Of a stretch of 25,934 bases of DNA, positions 9,301 through 20,086 are shown piece after piece. How positions within the stretch are numbered: the first letter of the stretch is position 1; every line of letters begins with the position of its first letter. Origin of the DNA: Acanthaster planci. Its lineage: Eukaryota; Echinodermata; Asteroidea; Valvatida; Acanthasteridae. The notes under the pieces were generated by a model, which did not search any database, was not told the origin of the DNA, and saw only the letters and a list, made by a program, of their open reading frames with translations. A program made the position numbers and the translations under genes. The stretch spans positions 259,582-285,515 of the forward strand of contig NW_019091641.1 of NCBI RefSeq assembly GCF_001949145.1. Reading direction: 5' to 3'.

Positions 9301-12300
9301 GAGCGCAGAGCTGGAGGAGACTAGTTTAAGTACCGAACCCACGCACGAAGAAAGAGCCCTCAATACACTGTAATAAATGGTTGTAATTTCGGTGGTTTCG
9401 CAATGTACTTTTTAATAGTGGTGTATAAGCTGTGCAAGCCGAAGTCCTTTTTTATGCACGTTAGACGTAAACTGAATAGCTTAATTCACCTCATTCCTAT
9501 TCACTTTAATCCATACAAAAGATCAAACTGTGTCAGAATTTTTACCCTTGCTTTCATTCATATTCATAAATCATACCTGACTTTTTCATATTTCTTTAGA
9601 AAAGGTAAAAGGTCAACAGTGCCAGACAGACACCTCAACTACTGAAAAGATTCTAAATAAACGATAAAATTACAGAGGAGCAGTGAATAATTCGATCTAA
9701 TTTTGTCCTTTTTGTGTGCACCGAACCAAAATAAAGTCCCAAACAGGGAAAGGGCCATTGCTTCTTAAAACAGATTTGAAAAGTCAGAGTTGACTTTAAA
9801 TTGAGAAGAACGTTTCGCCAACATCCATTTTTGCCAATACCTAACGAGCCGTAATAATCACACTTAGATTTCAATTACATTATAAAGTCAGATGTAGTCA
9901 ACATCTGGACTTTCCATTTATTGCAGTCCCCCGCTAATCCTTCATTCTTGCCATCTTTATCCCCACCATGCAGTTGCGAAAAAAAAAGCATAAATTTAGC
10001 ACCCGCATATAAAACGCTTCTAATTTCTCAGGACACTTTTCCAATGCAGTCGTAACAAAAATGATGTCAATGGAATTGATCTATACCACCCAGGGCCAAT
10101 TCTTAATAGGTTTTCGTAAGTGTAACGTGCATTTGAGATGATAGCAGCAGAATGATAGTCACGCACACAAGTACATTGAGTGGAATAGTTTATCTTTTGT
10201 CGTTTGTGTTTTATGAAAGCTCCTCTTTGTCTTTGTTCACGGACTTTCTTTGATTTCCCACGGACCTTGGGCGTGGCGCCTGGCCTCAGTCGTTTTATCT
10301 AATCCCAAACGAGTCGTACATGTTCGGAAGAAAACACTTTGGCTCGAATTGCTCACTGCACATTTTGGAGCTTGTTGTTGTTGGTTCTGACCATTGGGCC
10401 TTGGTCAGCCCGACTTCCGATCTCCAAATTCGCCTAAATTTGTTTTGGTTAGAAAGTTATGCAGGCTTGTCCCATATAGATGATATGGAATTTTTCTATG
10501 TTAATGAGATACCTCTCGAGAATGGGGCTATAATAAATTGTCTTCGTCCATTTATTGATCAAAATAGCAACTTTTACATTCTGGATATCGGTTAGAAACG
10601 AACTATTTTCGATTAAACCTGATAAAAACCACTTCTCATGGGCCCTTTAAAACCCTGCCACGTGGGAGCGTGTGCCCAGATTGACACAGAAATCACGACC
10701 TGATCGAACTCCCGTGACTTTTCCAAACTTTTCCCCACCAAACTATTGAAAAAGGGTATCAATCTTGGTATCGCCCTGGCAGTGACTGAAACGGGGGGTC
10801 CATATCCATTCCCATATGTTTGTGCACAAAACACTGCTATTATGATAATACACGCAATACCCACTCCCCTCTAAAATACCCCTCCCCCTTTGGAAAATGC
10901 ATCAGGCCAATGTCTGGGATGCTTGCCAAAGTGTCTGGAAGCTTGTGGTTGGCGCAAGCACTGTAAACGTATAGTGTTGACCTGGAGTCCTGGGTGAGCC
11001 CTTGTGATTGACTGGGCCTAGCCTGGGTCTGGAGAGGCTGGCCACGTGGCATCATTTACACTGCCTAGGCCCACCCGTTGTGCTACGAAGGCCCTGGATG
11101 AGTGAGTCGTGGTGATTCAAGGATGTATAGCGGGAATTTCCCGTGTATTTTTGGTATCGCTGATGTATTTCTGTATTGTTGAATTCACTGCAGACAACGC
11201 CCCAAAAAGGACACTTCCGCCACACTGAGAAGTCTTTCTAGGAAGGTCTCCGTCTGATTTATTTGGAAAGAAACAGAAAAAAACATTGAATAGTGATCGT
11301 CAAACCAATCTGAGACAATTAATGCACATTCTGCATTAGTATAAAAAAGACGTTGTCGGCTCCACGGGATCCCCCCAATACACACCACGCCCCCCAAAAG
11401 GACACTTCCGCCGCAAAACACATTGAGAAGTCTTCCTAGGAAGGTTTCCATCTGATTTATACTGAAGAACACTAAAAAAGACATTGAATAGGGATCACTT
11501 TATCCACAAATAAATCTGAGACACTTTGGGCGCATGGCGCAACGTGGGCCGTTGTAATGGATACGGTCCCTCGCCGCAGTCGTTTGTCGGTTGAAATGTA
11601 TGGGCTTCTTGTTCGTGTTCATTTATGTCCCCGTGTTTACCAAAAATGTATCCATAGTATATGTACTACATCCTCAAGATGTGTGTCCTTGGCTGTGGAT
11701 GCCCCCGTACAATTCTAGGATATGATGACATCATAATACAGTCTATGCAAAGCCCTACTGGAGAAGAGTGCCTATAGCCTGCAGGAAAAAATTATATTAA
11801 AATTATCTGGAGAGGCCACTCCTTTTTTACAGTGTTGGAAAAGAAAAAAACACACTTTGTTTTCCTTTGAATCATATTCGAATGACGAAGAGTAATAGGA
11901 ATTTTCCGTCTAACACACATTGTAAAATGAAAAAAATCTCAAAATCGCAGAACATGTTGGCTCTTTCCATAACATTCTGTGGAAGAGCATTATACTGTCT
12001 GTTTGCGTTCGACCAGATCTGTCTCTCAGATGGAAACCCGTCATAGAAAGGTGAAGTTTGAGGGCCACGGTCATTACATAGCTGACGATGGAGGAGTTGT
12101 TTCTGTCCCCCAGCAGATGTCCTTAGGCGGAACGTACATTGGTATGGCAACCATTTTATTGATTATTTGCTGTAGACATGTACTTTCTCCTGTCACTTTT
12201 CCTCCCAACAGTACACTGTAGTCTCGTCAAGTTCGCAAGCACTCCCCCGCCAATTCATTATGATGCCTTCACAAGTCTTCAGCCCAAAACCATACGCTAA

Positions 12301-15300
12301 TCAAATGAATTGTGTTCAAAATTGTCCCTTGTAATAGAACCTGTAACTGACAGACTTGTGACGGACTCGACCACAACACTGCTTGTGAAGATTAAAAATA
12401 GGATAAGATATGTGCATTTTAGTATAAATCAAATTGCACCAGACCCTTTCCTAGGTCGTAGCCGTTCACTTATTTCTGAAAATAAGGTGTCCTGAAAAAC
12501 ACCGATCTTCTGAGTGGTTGACAAGTTTCCACCTGTAAAAGAAAGATGATACGATTGGTTTATAAATAATGTTGAACAATAGTCAAAGATGTCTCTACTC
12601 TCTGTCCTAGACAAAAGAATGTATGCATTAGGAAAGGCATACACCGTTTTCCACTGCACAGTTTTATTTCAGACTAGTTTTGGAGTACAAAAATACTTAT
12701 TTCCGTTTAGGGGCTGAATCCATGGGACTGTTCTGGAGCATGCAGCCTACTCCGGATCAGAAACTCGGCACTCGTTTCTTCGTTAAAGATGTCACGAATT
12801 CAGTGAAGGTGAATCTTTCCTTGCACAATGGACATCTGGACAACAAAGCATTACAAACGGCTGAATCAGAGGCTACTGCGACTGCCGAGAGGTGGTACAT
12901 GGGCAAGAACGTGGAGAGAACCAGGGTCCACAGCGGGCGCCTTAGGGGGGCCTTATTCAAACCAAAAGGTGATTTTCTGGTCTAATCAGTTTCTATTCGC
13001 TGTGTTCAGGCCCGTTTTAGTTTGTTTGTTTCTTTAACGGTGACATATTTTCAATTCGTGTCGCAGGACAACTTTGCAGATAAATGAAGTGCATAATCGG
13101 CACATGAAGCCAGCCACAGCGTTTTGCCTCCTTTTTATAACATACATGTACATTATATCCTACCAGCGCCCTGTTTGGTGGGAAAGACTGCAGGGCGGTA
13201 AATGACCGGCAGTTATGGCTTTAGACCTGTGCATTTCCTAATGTTACAACGCAGTATTTTCAGAGCCATCGTTCCGGAAACAAGACCACAGCCGGTTTTT
13301 TTTAAGTGGTGCGATCCTGCACTGCCAGAAGTCTTATTACTATCAAGATATTTAACCGCAACAATGACAAAAAGCAAATAAGTAATTTAATTTATGTAAT
13401 CACATGTAGCGACAAAAAATATAATAACAAAGTTGGAGCAGGCATTTTCAGCGAAAAATTAACTTCGTACGTCCCAACGATGTAAGTAAAAATCAACTAG
13501 TCATATTCATATTTTAAACATACACAATGCAAGTGCGATAGGTCAGGAGCCACAAAAGCGTATCTAATCACTGTTGCTAGAATTCTAATAACAAGAATTC
13601 AAATAACAAAATACCAAATAAGTTTTGAAAATACCGATCAGAATCGATTTTCTTTGTTCAGGATCGGGACCGTTTCCAGGTGTGATCGACATGTTCGGAA
13701 TCGGAGGTTTGGTGGAGTTCCGTGCGGCTATGCTCGCTTCACACGGACTGGCCTGCTTCGCCCTACCGCACTCTTCATATGAAGATCTACCCTTAACAAA
13801 TGAGGTCATACATTTGGAATACTTCAAGGTGAGTGTATAGAAAGGAGCTAGGGATCACAAAAGAGGCTCTTGTATATTAGTTTAATTTTTAAGCCGTACT
13901 TAGTGTAAAAAGCCTTCGACTGTATACACCGTGCCAACGATGAGGTCCACACTCGGCCCCAGGTGTCTGGCTGTTTTTCAACGCTGTAGTTCAGACCACT
14001 CTAATCTTGGATCCCATCAACACATCTCTGCTGAGAATATCAAACAAAAACCCAAATAGTCTATTTAGCTCATTAAAGAAGACTGGTCTTATTTCTTCAT
14101 TTAAAAGTCATTTTAATGTGATATTTTTCTATCATAGTCCATCTAAGCTCACTTGATATGTTGTCATTCAAAGCTGCAACCGCTTTTGTTGTTGAAGTTC
14201 TAGGAAACCGCCCGCCCTCTCTTTCTTTTGATCAGGGTGTTTTGTTAATTTGGGTCTTTCGCTCGTTTTTCGTTTCTTTTTATTGTCTAGGAGGCCATTG
14301 ATTGGTTGAGTGATCAACCCTTCGTCAAACCTGGCGGTGTCAGCATGGTCGGTACCTCGCGTGGGGCCCAGTATGCCTTAGCTACAGCTTCGCATTTTCC
14401 TGAAAAGGTAAACTTAACGCATGCAGCGACAACAGTTAAATTAAGGAAGTTTACAAACAAAAAAGCAGGGAACAACAAATGCAAGGGGGTGGTCAGTTTC
14501 AAATTCGGGAAACCTCGATTTAGTTTTACAGAATTATGGGGAAGAAATATTTCAGACACTTTGATTTGTTGTCAAGGGTCGCATTCCTAATGTAAAGGGG
14601 TTGCCCCGTATCATTTTGAAACGAGCGGTAACAAAGACATTGAATTGGCGTGTATTCTTCCAACTACAAATGTTCCCCCAAACGACATGCCTCGGCAATT
14701 TATTTTGTTGAATTTTCTAGAGACACGGTCCGCATCCTCCATGATTTCTTTTAGGGTTAAAATTATCCATCAACGCTTTGCCTCTTCTGTTAAAAACCCT
14801 CGATCCTTTCCACGACACCTGTCTCTTCATAGCTTAATGATGATTAAGTACAAAAACAAAAACAATATAGTACAAGTCTAAGCAACACCACATACGGCCA
14901 GGTTTCAGACACGAACATTAAAAGCTTCAATTTGTTGACACAATTAAACGAGGGCCACCTTTATTCATTTTTCTGTTTCATATATGTGTATTTTAACTTT
15001 CCCGAAGCAGTTACGGGCGGTCGTCGTAATTAGTGGTCTTCATGCTCATTCTTTATTCCCCTGTGCACTCAACGGAGAACATCAGCCGTTTGTTGAGTAA
15101 GTACAGTCTTTTTACCACGATTTGGGGTCAAAATCTTTTCTCTGTATTTGTGTTTTTAGTTAATTTTCAAATACATGTATTTCTTTTAATACCGAGCATC
15201 CGCCCTTTTCTCACAAGGTACACTAGTCTGCAGTTGCAGCCTAGCTTGCTCTACCTTTTACAATTTTCAAGGAAGGGGGGTCAGCACCATCGACAGTTTA

Positions 15301-18300
15301 GTTTGGTTTGAGATGTCCTTCCACAACCTCAACAAACCTTGCCTCAGATTTTGTGCGGCGGTGTCCAAATTGGTGTGATTGGGAACATGACAAGAACTTC
15401 TTGCAGTGACGGAGGTGTCCTGTATTACGCAAGCGCTGACTAATGTTTTATAACCATTGGAAAACGTTGAGAAGAAAGAAGATGAACATGAATATTGTGA
15501 TTTTGAGGAGGAGCCCTGCTGTGAATGTTTCTGAACCTTCAACTGTAGGCCTGGGCGTCGAGGGGAGGCAAAGGGGGCGTTTGCCCACTGAAAAATAAAT
15601 GAAACATAAAAAAGAGGGAAAAGTGAAAGGAACTTTGACGCGTTTATAAACTACACACATCAAACATTTGAACACACGGTGTGTTCAGACATGTTCAACG
15701 TAAAAAGTGTTTATCATCGGGGCATGAAATGCCTGTATTCCATTTTTTCCCCGCCAATGCTCTAAATTGCGGATGAAATCAAAATCTCATGGTGTAAGTG
15801 GATAAATGAAGCTGCTAGAACGTAGAATATATAGGTGCAGAGGAATTATCACTTGATTTTCACTCCAAAAATAAACACCGTGTTTAGACAATACATCCAG
15901 TTGTGCGACACAGCGTTAAAGACACGAATAGGTGCATGTGCCGTATGTACACCCACACCCAAGTGTGTAAATGCTTTCAATCGTGGACTCCCTATTGTTC
16001 CTCTTTTGTTCATACTTCAACTTTTTTCGGAAGACCTCCCATATGTTTTGTACACGTTTTCCAACCGTGGACTCTTCGGCAACCGTGGTCCCCCACTGTT
16101 ATAGGTCCACGATTGAAGGCGTTTCGATCTCTTTCCGCGCGTCTGCTTCCCCCGCGCGTCTGCTGACTGTTGTTAGTTGCAAATGTTTAGAAATCGGACT
16201 GATCAGAGTTGCTCATATTACTCGTTTCTTACCTAGGTTCGTGCATGTAACATGCATAGATACTTCAGGATCTCGGACGGGTAATAACTTTCTGAAAACA
16301 AGGGTCTGACAACAGTATTTCAACCATTTTTGTTGTCGTGTTAAGTTGTAGCAATTGGCTTACGTACTGCGTATGACTTGAACACGTGTGTGTCATCATT
16401 ACCCTGTAATGTGCGGTTATGTCAATAAACACTTCACCCTTTGTAAACGTGTCAAAGTGTTTCAAAACACCATCCATAGGCCTATGTTTAATCACAAACA
16501 TACGTTGCGTTTACGAAATAAAGTACATTTAGTGTTTTCAACGTATAAACATATATGTGTTTATTTATAAACGTGTCAAAATGTTTAAAAAGTGCCACTG
16601 AGTTGCATTTAATTTGCGTTTACAAGTGAAACGCTTGAGTTTTAAAGTATACGCTAAGCACCACCATGAAGTAGTGAAATTGGACCCAGTATACTCGACG
16701 GATGTTTATTGGAAACAGAGTAAGAGAACAAAACCTAGCAGAAGTAAGCAACTCTTGCGCTGTTAAAAGCATCACCTAGATGCACGCGTTACGGCCACAT
16801 CGCTACTAGAATGAACGCTCCCGACCAATATGGCTCTTTTCAACCAATAAGGGGGTGCTTCTGCACAAGGAGGAAAGCCAGTCGTCTTATTTGATTGATT
16901 CAAAACACCCATTTCACTCATGACACTTCAGCAGCACGAAAGAGGAAAACAGAAGGCCTTGTTTCAGTTCAGATGCAATTTCTCCTTCAACTGAACCCGT
17001 GTTGATAAATTTTTGATCTTGAGCAGGTTGCTCCCCACAAATATTGAGCCGTCTTTGAAGTTTGAGGGCGCCAAAGTCGTATTTGCACCCCACAAAGAGA
17101 TGTATAAAGTAACAGGTGAACATGCTGCAATATTCAAGGTACGCCATTCAGCTTGTGAAATTCAGCGATTCCTCGGACAATTATTAGCTTGTTTGGATGC
17201 ATGCAGGGATTTTCCCTGTTAATTTCTTTCCTTTTTTTTAGTTGAGTCGGCTTTTTAAACGAGACTGGAGTTGGTGCTCCCCTTCTTATTCACGGTGGTC
17301 TTATATAGCTCTATGTTTAAAACGAAAAAGCAAATGTTATACGTCGTACTCCAACTTTTCAAAAGATTAAACCAACGTCTTCACGGACAGTTTGAAAAAA
17401 GAAGTCAGACGTTTGAAAATTGAACTACTATGTTTGAAAGCTGAGCTGCGATGTTTAAAAATCGAAGTATGCGACGCTTGAGTATTCAACTGCAATGTTC
17501 GAAAAGTTAAACCACGACGGTTGAATGAGCCGTGATTTTAAAAAGTTGAATACGACATTTGAAAAGTCGTTGTACAACGTTTGCCTGTCCGCAATAGAAC
17601 GCTTTCATTTTGGTTACTTACCTTAATCCTCTTCGCCCCCAGTCGGGTACAAGGCGTAAACGATTTGCTTCCAATAGTTCCTGTTCATAGTAGCATGTTG
17701 TACCTCACCCCAAACCTCTTTCAGTTCTGCCATCACTGTACGTATCCAGGTTGTTTTCGGCCGCCCCGCTTCCTCTTCCCAGGTGGAGTCCATCCGAGCG
17801 CAGATTTATTTTGGTCAGGTGCTCAATAAACGTAATTCGGGTCTGTAGTTGCCTGCAGGTTTGATCCAATTTACGTAGCATGCGACGTGAACAATGGACA
17901 AAACACGACTTGCATGTGTTTCACGACTTGGGTGTTAAAGACCAAAGAACTAAACCCGACCGTGCGTCTAACGACTTTAATGATAGCAAGATTAGCTTGA
18001 TTCTCCCTCAACCTTCGACACGGTTAGTGAAAGAGGCGATGGGTTTTAATATTTTGCCTCTTACAGCTGGAAAACGCCAGGCAGTGCCAGTTTCTGTTTA
18101 TAGCAGGAGAGGCGGATGACATGTATGACAGCTGCTTCAGCGCAAGGGAAGCGGCAACCAGACTGTCCAGGCACGGGTGCTCCAACTATCAAATCCTCAG
18201 CTATCCTGACGCCGGTCACCTGATCGAAGTTCCTTATGCTCCATCGGCCTCGGTGTTCTCCCTTCCAGGCTACGGTAAAGTACATTTTAAAGAACCCATC

Positions 18301-19953
18301 GCTTACATTTCCATCTCTTATCCCTCCATAAATGCTTTCCTGTGTTTGACCTTTAGAAGCTCCCCAACAAACACCTTCGATGACAGTCGCAGGAAGTGAA
18401 AAGTTAAACAGACAAAAAAATACTTCGATCTAATAGGAGACATTTTTTCCCGACTTCGTTTGTACAAGATTTGTTCCAAAGTTCGTTGGTTCGAAACAAA
18501 CATTCTCCCGTTCGTTCTAATGAGATCTATATTTAGAAACATTGTTTATTTACAAACAAACCGTTTTTACGAGATAAATTAATTTTAACGGAGTTTGTTT
18601 TTTATGAGATATATTTTTTCCAAGTTCATTCTCATGAGATATGTAATGTCAGGTTTGGATTTATTTCTCACGAAAACAAGCTTCAAAAAATTTGTAACTC
18701 ATAACAACGAACTTTAAAAAAATAAAAAAATAATGAAAATGAACTTTGAATATAGTGTACTTTGTGAAATATAAACTTGACGGCACTCCATGGCATTCGT
18801 ATCATAGTCACGAAGGCATGCACAGTGAAACTAGTAAGTCTGCATTCTGAAGCGTCGGAATTTCACTCGAAACCGGCTAAGCTGCGTTCTGCTTCACATC
18901 GTGCGACAAAAACAATATGGCTAGATGGATGTCTCGCAAACCACGAGGTAAACTTAATAAGCAATTTCATTGGAAAACGTTAATTAAATTATCGACCTAT
19001 TTTTACTTTTTAATCCAAAAACGTTTTCTAAAAAACTGAAAAAAGTGAGATGGGTTAGTTTAAAATTTGCTCCTTTTAAACCAGCCCATTACAATTCATC
19101 ACTCATCACATGAAACAAACCTTACCATAACGTAGATAAACTTTATTTTTTTAGTACCTTCTGATCTTACAAAAAAAAATGATAGCCGACAGTTGGATTA
19201 TTAAACTTAAGCATATCTAATTCTCCGATAGTCCTATGTCACTTTAAAATCCCCAAATCGTTGCTTTTTTCGATCATTTCCATTCAATACTTTTTACCTA
19301 CAGATTGCATTGGAAGATTAAGTAAAATTAATTGGAGAAACGTCAGCAAACTATCATTTCAAGATCTCCAGATAATACGCTTTATTACTTACGACCTATA
19401 TAAATGGACTAAAATCTCCAGAGTTTTCCAAAATTTGCATGGGTCTATTCGTGGGGCCAGCGACAAATTCCATTTTCCCTTAGGCTAATAATGGTTACTT
19501 TCCACGAGGGCAGAGACTTTTCTTTTGTTGACAAACACAGACCACCCAGATTAACCCTTGGTTGGCAACAACTTTCGCGTTAAGATGCACATTTTGCTTG
19601 AGTTAACTTGGAAGCGTGTTCAGTAAGTCTTTAGTCGACGTTTTAATCATTAAGTACTGCTGTAAGATTTCGTAACAGTTTGTAAATTTTTCGATTCCAA
19701 AGCTGTGCCGACCTGCACTTGAGACAAAACAATACAAAGGCCTGTAATGGCGATGCTATTTTTGTGCTCATCAGCGACGACCACCTGTCGCTGGAAATTC
19801 CAGAATGAACCTATTCTTTTTAATACTTCTTTGAACACCTCTCTTAATATAGGGGTTATCGTGAACGGGGGCTCAACTGCCGGAAACGCTAAAGCCATGG
19901 AGGACTCCTGGCGCAAGACTGTGAGGTTCCTACACATCTACGGTGGCCGCTAA
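6237..19953 (+). CDS. Acyl-CoA thioesterase / BAAT-family alpha/beta hydrolase, nine exons, 430 aa
   Basis: Join of 6237-6355, 12017-12141, 12711-12968, 13662-13828, 14291-14407, 15011-15096, 17027-17138, 18067-18274 and 19853-19953. Every junction is GT-AG, every phase agrees, and the total is 1293 nt including TAA. Vertebrate ACOT1/2/4 and BAAT are about 420 aa. The order matches the family: N-terminal beta-sandwich (about 13-150), then an alpha/beta hydrolase. Triad: Ser246 in the elbow GTSRG (244-248), Asp345 in GEADD, His379 in [11 protein letters not shown]. The Asp-His spacing of 34 equals that of human ACOT1. The family hydrolyses acyl-CoA to free acid and CoA; BAAT instead uses a nucleophilic Cys to conjugate bile acids to amino acids. 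Ser here favours thioesterase. The C-terminus (IYGGR) is not a PTS1. The first 12 residues carry two Arg and no acidic residue, so a mitochondrial or cytosolic site is likelier than peroxisomal. Exact orthology within the expanded invertebrate family is open. Confidence 0.88.
6447..6577. repeat. Short foldback repeat
   Basis: The arm 6447-6480 (containing GAGTGAAAACCACTCC) is the imperfect reverse complement of 6544-6577 (containing GAGTGGCTTTCACTC), with about 28 of 34 positions pairing. Related GAGTGA/TCACT words continue outward to about 6418 and 6605. It looks like a small MITE or foldback relic. No target duplication was identified. Confidence 0.45.
8720..9050. promoter_or_regulatory. 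Intronic CpG-rich promoter-like patch
   Basis: Rich in CpG compared with its surroundings. It has a YY1-type AAAATGGCGGC (8727-8737), a full ETS site ACTTCCGG (8877-8884) and a perfect palindromic CRE TGACGTCA (9038-9045). Many animal promoters place a YY1 site over the initiation codon, as the ATG here would be. It may be an internal promoter for a nested or antisense transcript. The target is unknown. Confidence 0.4.
8730..8776 (+). CDS. Possible first coding exon of an unknown nested transcript
   Basis: ATG at 8730 within the YY1-type motif opens a short frame [15 protein letters not shown] that reaches a GT donor (ATG/GTAACA) at 8777 just before an in-frame stop. It cannot be an alternative first exon of the thioesterase, because splicing to exon 2 would create TGA at the junction. 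No downstream partner exon was found, so it may be fortuitous. The reading rests on promoter context and the donor only. Confidence 0.2.
11196..11525. repeat. Direct duplication of a ~130-bp sequence
   Basis: Copy A (about 11196-11317) and copy B (about 11386-11525) share, in the same order, GGACACTTCCGCC, TGAGAAGTCTT, CTAGGAAGGT, TCTGATTTAT, ACATTGAATAG and TCTGAGACA. The offset is about 190 bp, with small indels between copies. It does not appear elsewhere in the window. Short minus-strand frames here repeat because the DNA repeats; they are not a recognisable protein. Confidence 0.65.
12017..12141 (+). CDS. Thioesterase exon 2 (residues 40-82)
   Basis: The first base completes Arg40. The encoded segment includes [20 protein letters not shown] (a beta-sandwich strand pair) and SLGGTYIGM, resembling the family's SLGGSYTGxEPMGL. 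Phase 1 donor G/GTATGG. The reading through GGTATGG would also be open, but the phase fixes the junction. Confidence 0.82.
12711..12968 (+). CDS. Thioesterase exon 3 (residues 82-168)
   Basis: Opens with [12 protein letters not shown], the hallmark PMGLFWSL-like motif of the family. It continues through [20 protein letters not shown] to [16 protein letters not shown], which ends the beta-sandwich and enters the hydrolase domain. Acceptor TTTCCGTTTAG, donor G/GTGATT (phase 1). It is the largest exon and the best single diagnostic. Confidence 0.88.
13662..13828 (+). CDS. Thioesterase exon 4 (residues 168-223)
   Basis: Encodes [20 protein letters not shown], the strongly conserved PGPFPGIxDMFGxGGGLxExRA block that forms the oxyanion side of the alpha/beta hydrolase. 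It continues with [17 protein letters not shown]. Acceptor TTCTTTGTTCAG, donor AAG/GTGAGT in phase 0. Confidence 0.9.
14291..14407 (+). CDS. Thioesterase exon 5 (residues 224-262), nucleophile elbow
   Basis: Encodes [16 protein letters not shown], then [25 protein letters not shown] is the GxSxG nucleophile elbow; Ser246 stands where BAAT has Cys and ACOTs have Ser. Donor AAG/GTAAAC, phase 0; acceptor TTATTGTCTAG. Confidence 0.9.
15011..15096 (+). CDS. Thioesterase exon 6 (residues 263-291)
   Basis: [16 protein letters not shown] corresponds to the family's AVVxINGS strand after the elbow helix. Here NGS is replaced by SGL, a mild divergence. Acceptor CCCGAAGCAG, donor GA/GTAAGT (consensus), phase 2. 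Confidence 0.8.
15969..16124. repeat. Hairpin element with 22-bp inverted ends (intron 6)
   Basis: TTCAATCGTGGAC (15976-15988) and GTCCACGATTGAA (16105-16117) are a perfect 13-bp inverted pair. With two mismatches the pairing extends outward to 15969 and 16124. A direct copy of CGTGGACTC recurs inside (16066-16074), with a further relative just after it. Small non-coding MITE-like hairpin; family unknown. Confidence 0.5.
17027..17138 (+). CDS. Thioesterase exon 7 (residues 291-328)
   Basis: Completes Glu291, then [20 protein letters not shown] and [15 protein letters not shown]. This is the variable lid/loop region between nucleophile and acid in the family, about seven residues longer here than in human ACOT1 (Ser-Asp interval 99 against 92). 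Acceptor TTGAGCAG, donor AAG/GTACGC, phase 0. It is the least conserved exon, so identification rests on phase and position. Confidence 0.7.
17388..17582. repeat. Degenerate tandem repeat, period 21-23 bp (intron 7)
   Basis: The word GTTTGAAA and its variants recur at about 17390, 17411, 17432, 17453, 17476, 17497, 17520, 17535, 17557 and 17579. They are followed by A/G-rich DNA and a CTRCGA-like tail. Consensus unit is roughly GTTTGAAAAxTTGAACTACGA. Base identity between units is low but the spacing is well kept. Confidence 0.6.
18067..18274 (+). CDS. Thioesterase exon 8 (residues 329-398), acid and histidine
   Basis: Encodes [14 protein letters not shown] with Asp345 at the G+3 position (family VGQDDHNW), then [20 protein letters not shown] and [12 protein letters not shown] with His379 (family ETGHYIEPPYFP). 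The HNW that follows the acid in vertebrates is DMY here. Acceptor TTTTGCCTCTTACAG, donor G/GTAAAG, phase 1. Confidence 0.9.
18500..18650. repeat. AT-rich degenerate repeat (intron 8)
   Basis: ATGAGAT (or ACGAGAT) recurs at 18520, 18569, 18604 and 18634, each after a TTCATTCT- or GTTTGTTTTT-like run. Spacing falls from 49 to 30 bp, so it is a weak, decayed repeat. Confidence 0.3.
19853..19953 (+). CDS. Thioesterase exon 9 (residues 398-430) and stop
   Basis: Encodes [20 protein letters not shown], then [14 protein letters not shown] and TAA. It matches the family's WGGEPRAHAxAQxDAWKxxxxFFxKHLGG ending. The chain stops just after the last helix, without the extra tail that carries a peroxisomal signal in some ACOTs. 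Acceptor CTCTTAATATAG. Without this acceptor the frame reads back into intron. Confidence 0.87.
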
Positions 19954-20080
19954 AGCAAGTACCAGTCAACGACAACGAAGGCCACAAGATAACCTACTGA
20001 TTAGTAAGTCGATCAGGGTAATTGTAAACGTCACGCTTGCTTTTACTCGCACCATCTTTACCGTGTCGCTGAAACGATGG

Positions 20081-20086
20081 AATAAA
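20081..20086 (+). terminator. Polyadenylation signal of the thioesterase gene
   Basis: AATAAA lies 128 bp after the stop codon and is the first canonical hexamer downstream. It implies a 3' UTR of about 150 nt. The cleavage site itself is not obvious. Confidence 0.55.

Larger units (their letters stand above)
6356..12016 (+). other. Intron 1 (5.7 kb)
   Basis: The largest intron. It holds a hairpin-forming repeat (6447-6577), a run of 11 C (7201-7211), a CpG-rich promoter-like patch (8720-9050), a 91-codon open frame (10320-10595) with no recognisable domain, and a duplicated segment (11196-11525). Between these I see only AT-rich unique-looking DNA. The acceptor at its end is TTCGACCAG, preceded by a modest pyrimidine tract. 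Confidence 0.75.

Noticed and set aside
10320-10595. 91-codon plus-strand frame in intron 1
   Set aside because: No recognisable domain, no convincing splice or promoter context, and it lies inside the intron of a well-supported gene. Chance frame is the simplest reading.
11185-11484. 99-codon minus-strand frame with repeated INQxETFLxRLL phrase
   Set aside because: The peptide repeat follows from the duplicated DNA; no family resemblance and it is not conserved at codon level in the two copies.
8730-12141. Using 8730-8776 as an alternative first exon of the thioesterase
   Set aside because: Both end in phase 2, but the junction TG + A gives a stop codon, so the join is not translatable.
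13151-13175. Second CTCF-like site (reverse strand, CAGGGCGCTGG)
   Set aside because: Three or more mismatches to the core consensus when aligned, unlike the perfect site at 4925.
6237-19953. Naming the plus-strand gene BAAT
   Set aside because: BAAT is defined by a nucleophilic Cys; this protein has Ser at that position, so a thioesterase label is safer and no exact symbol is given.
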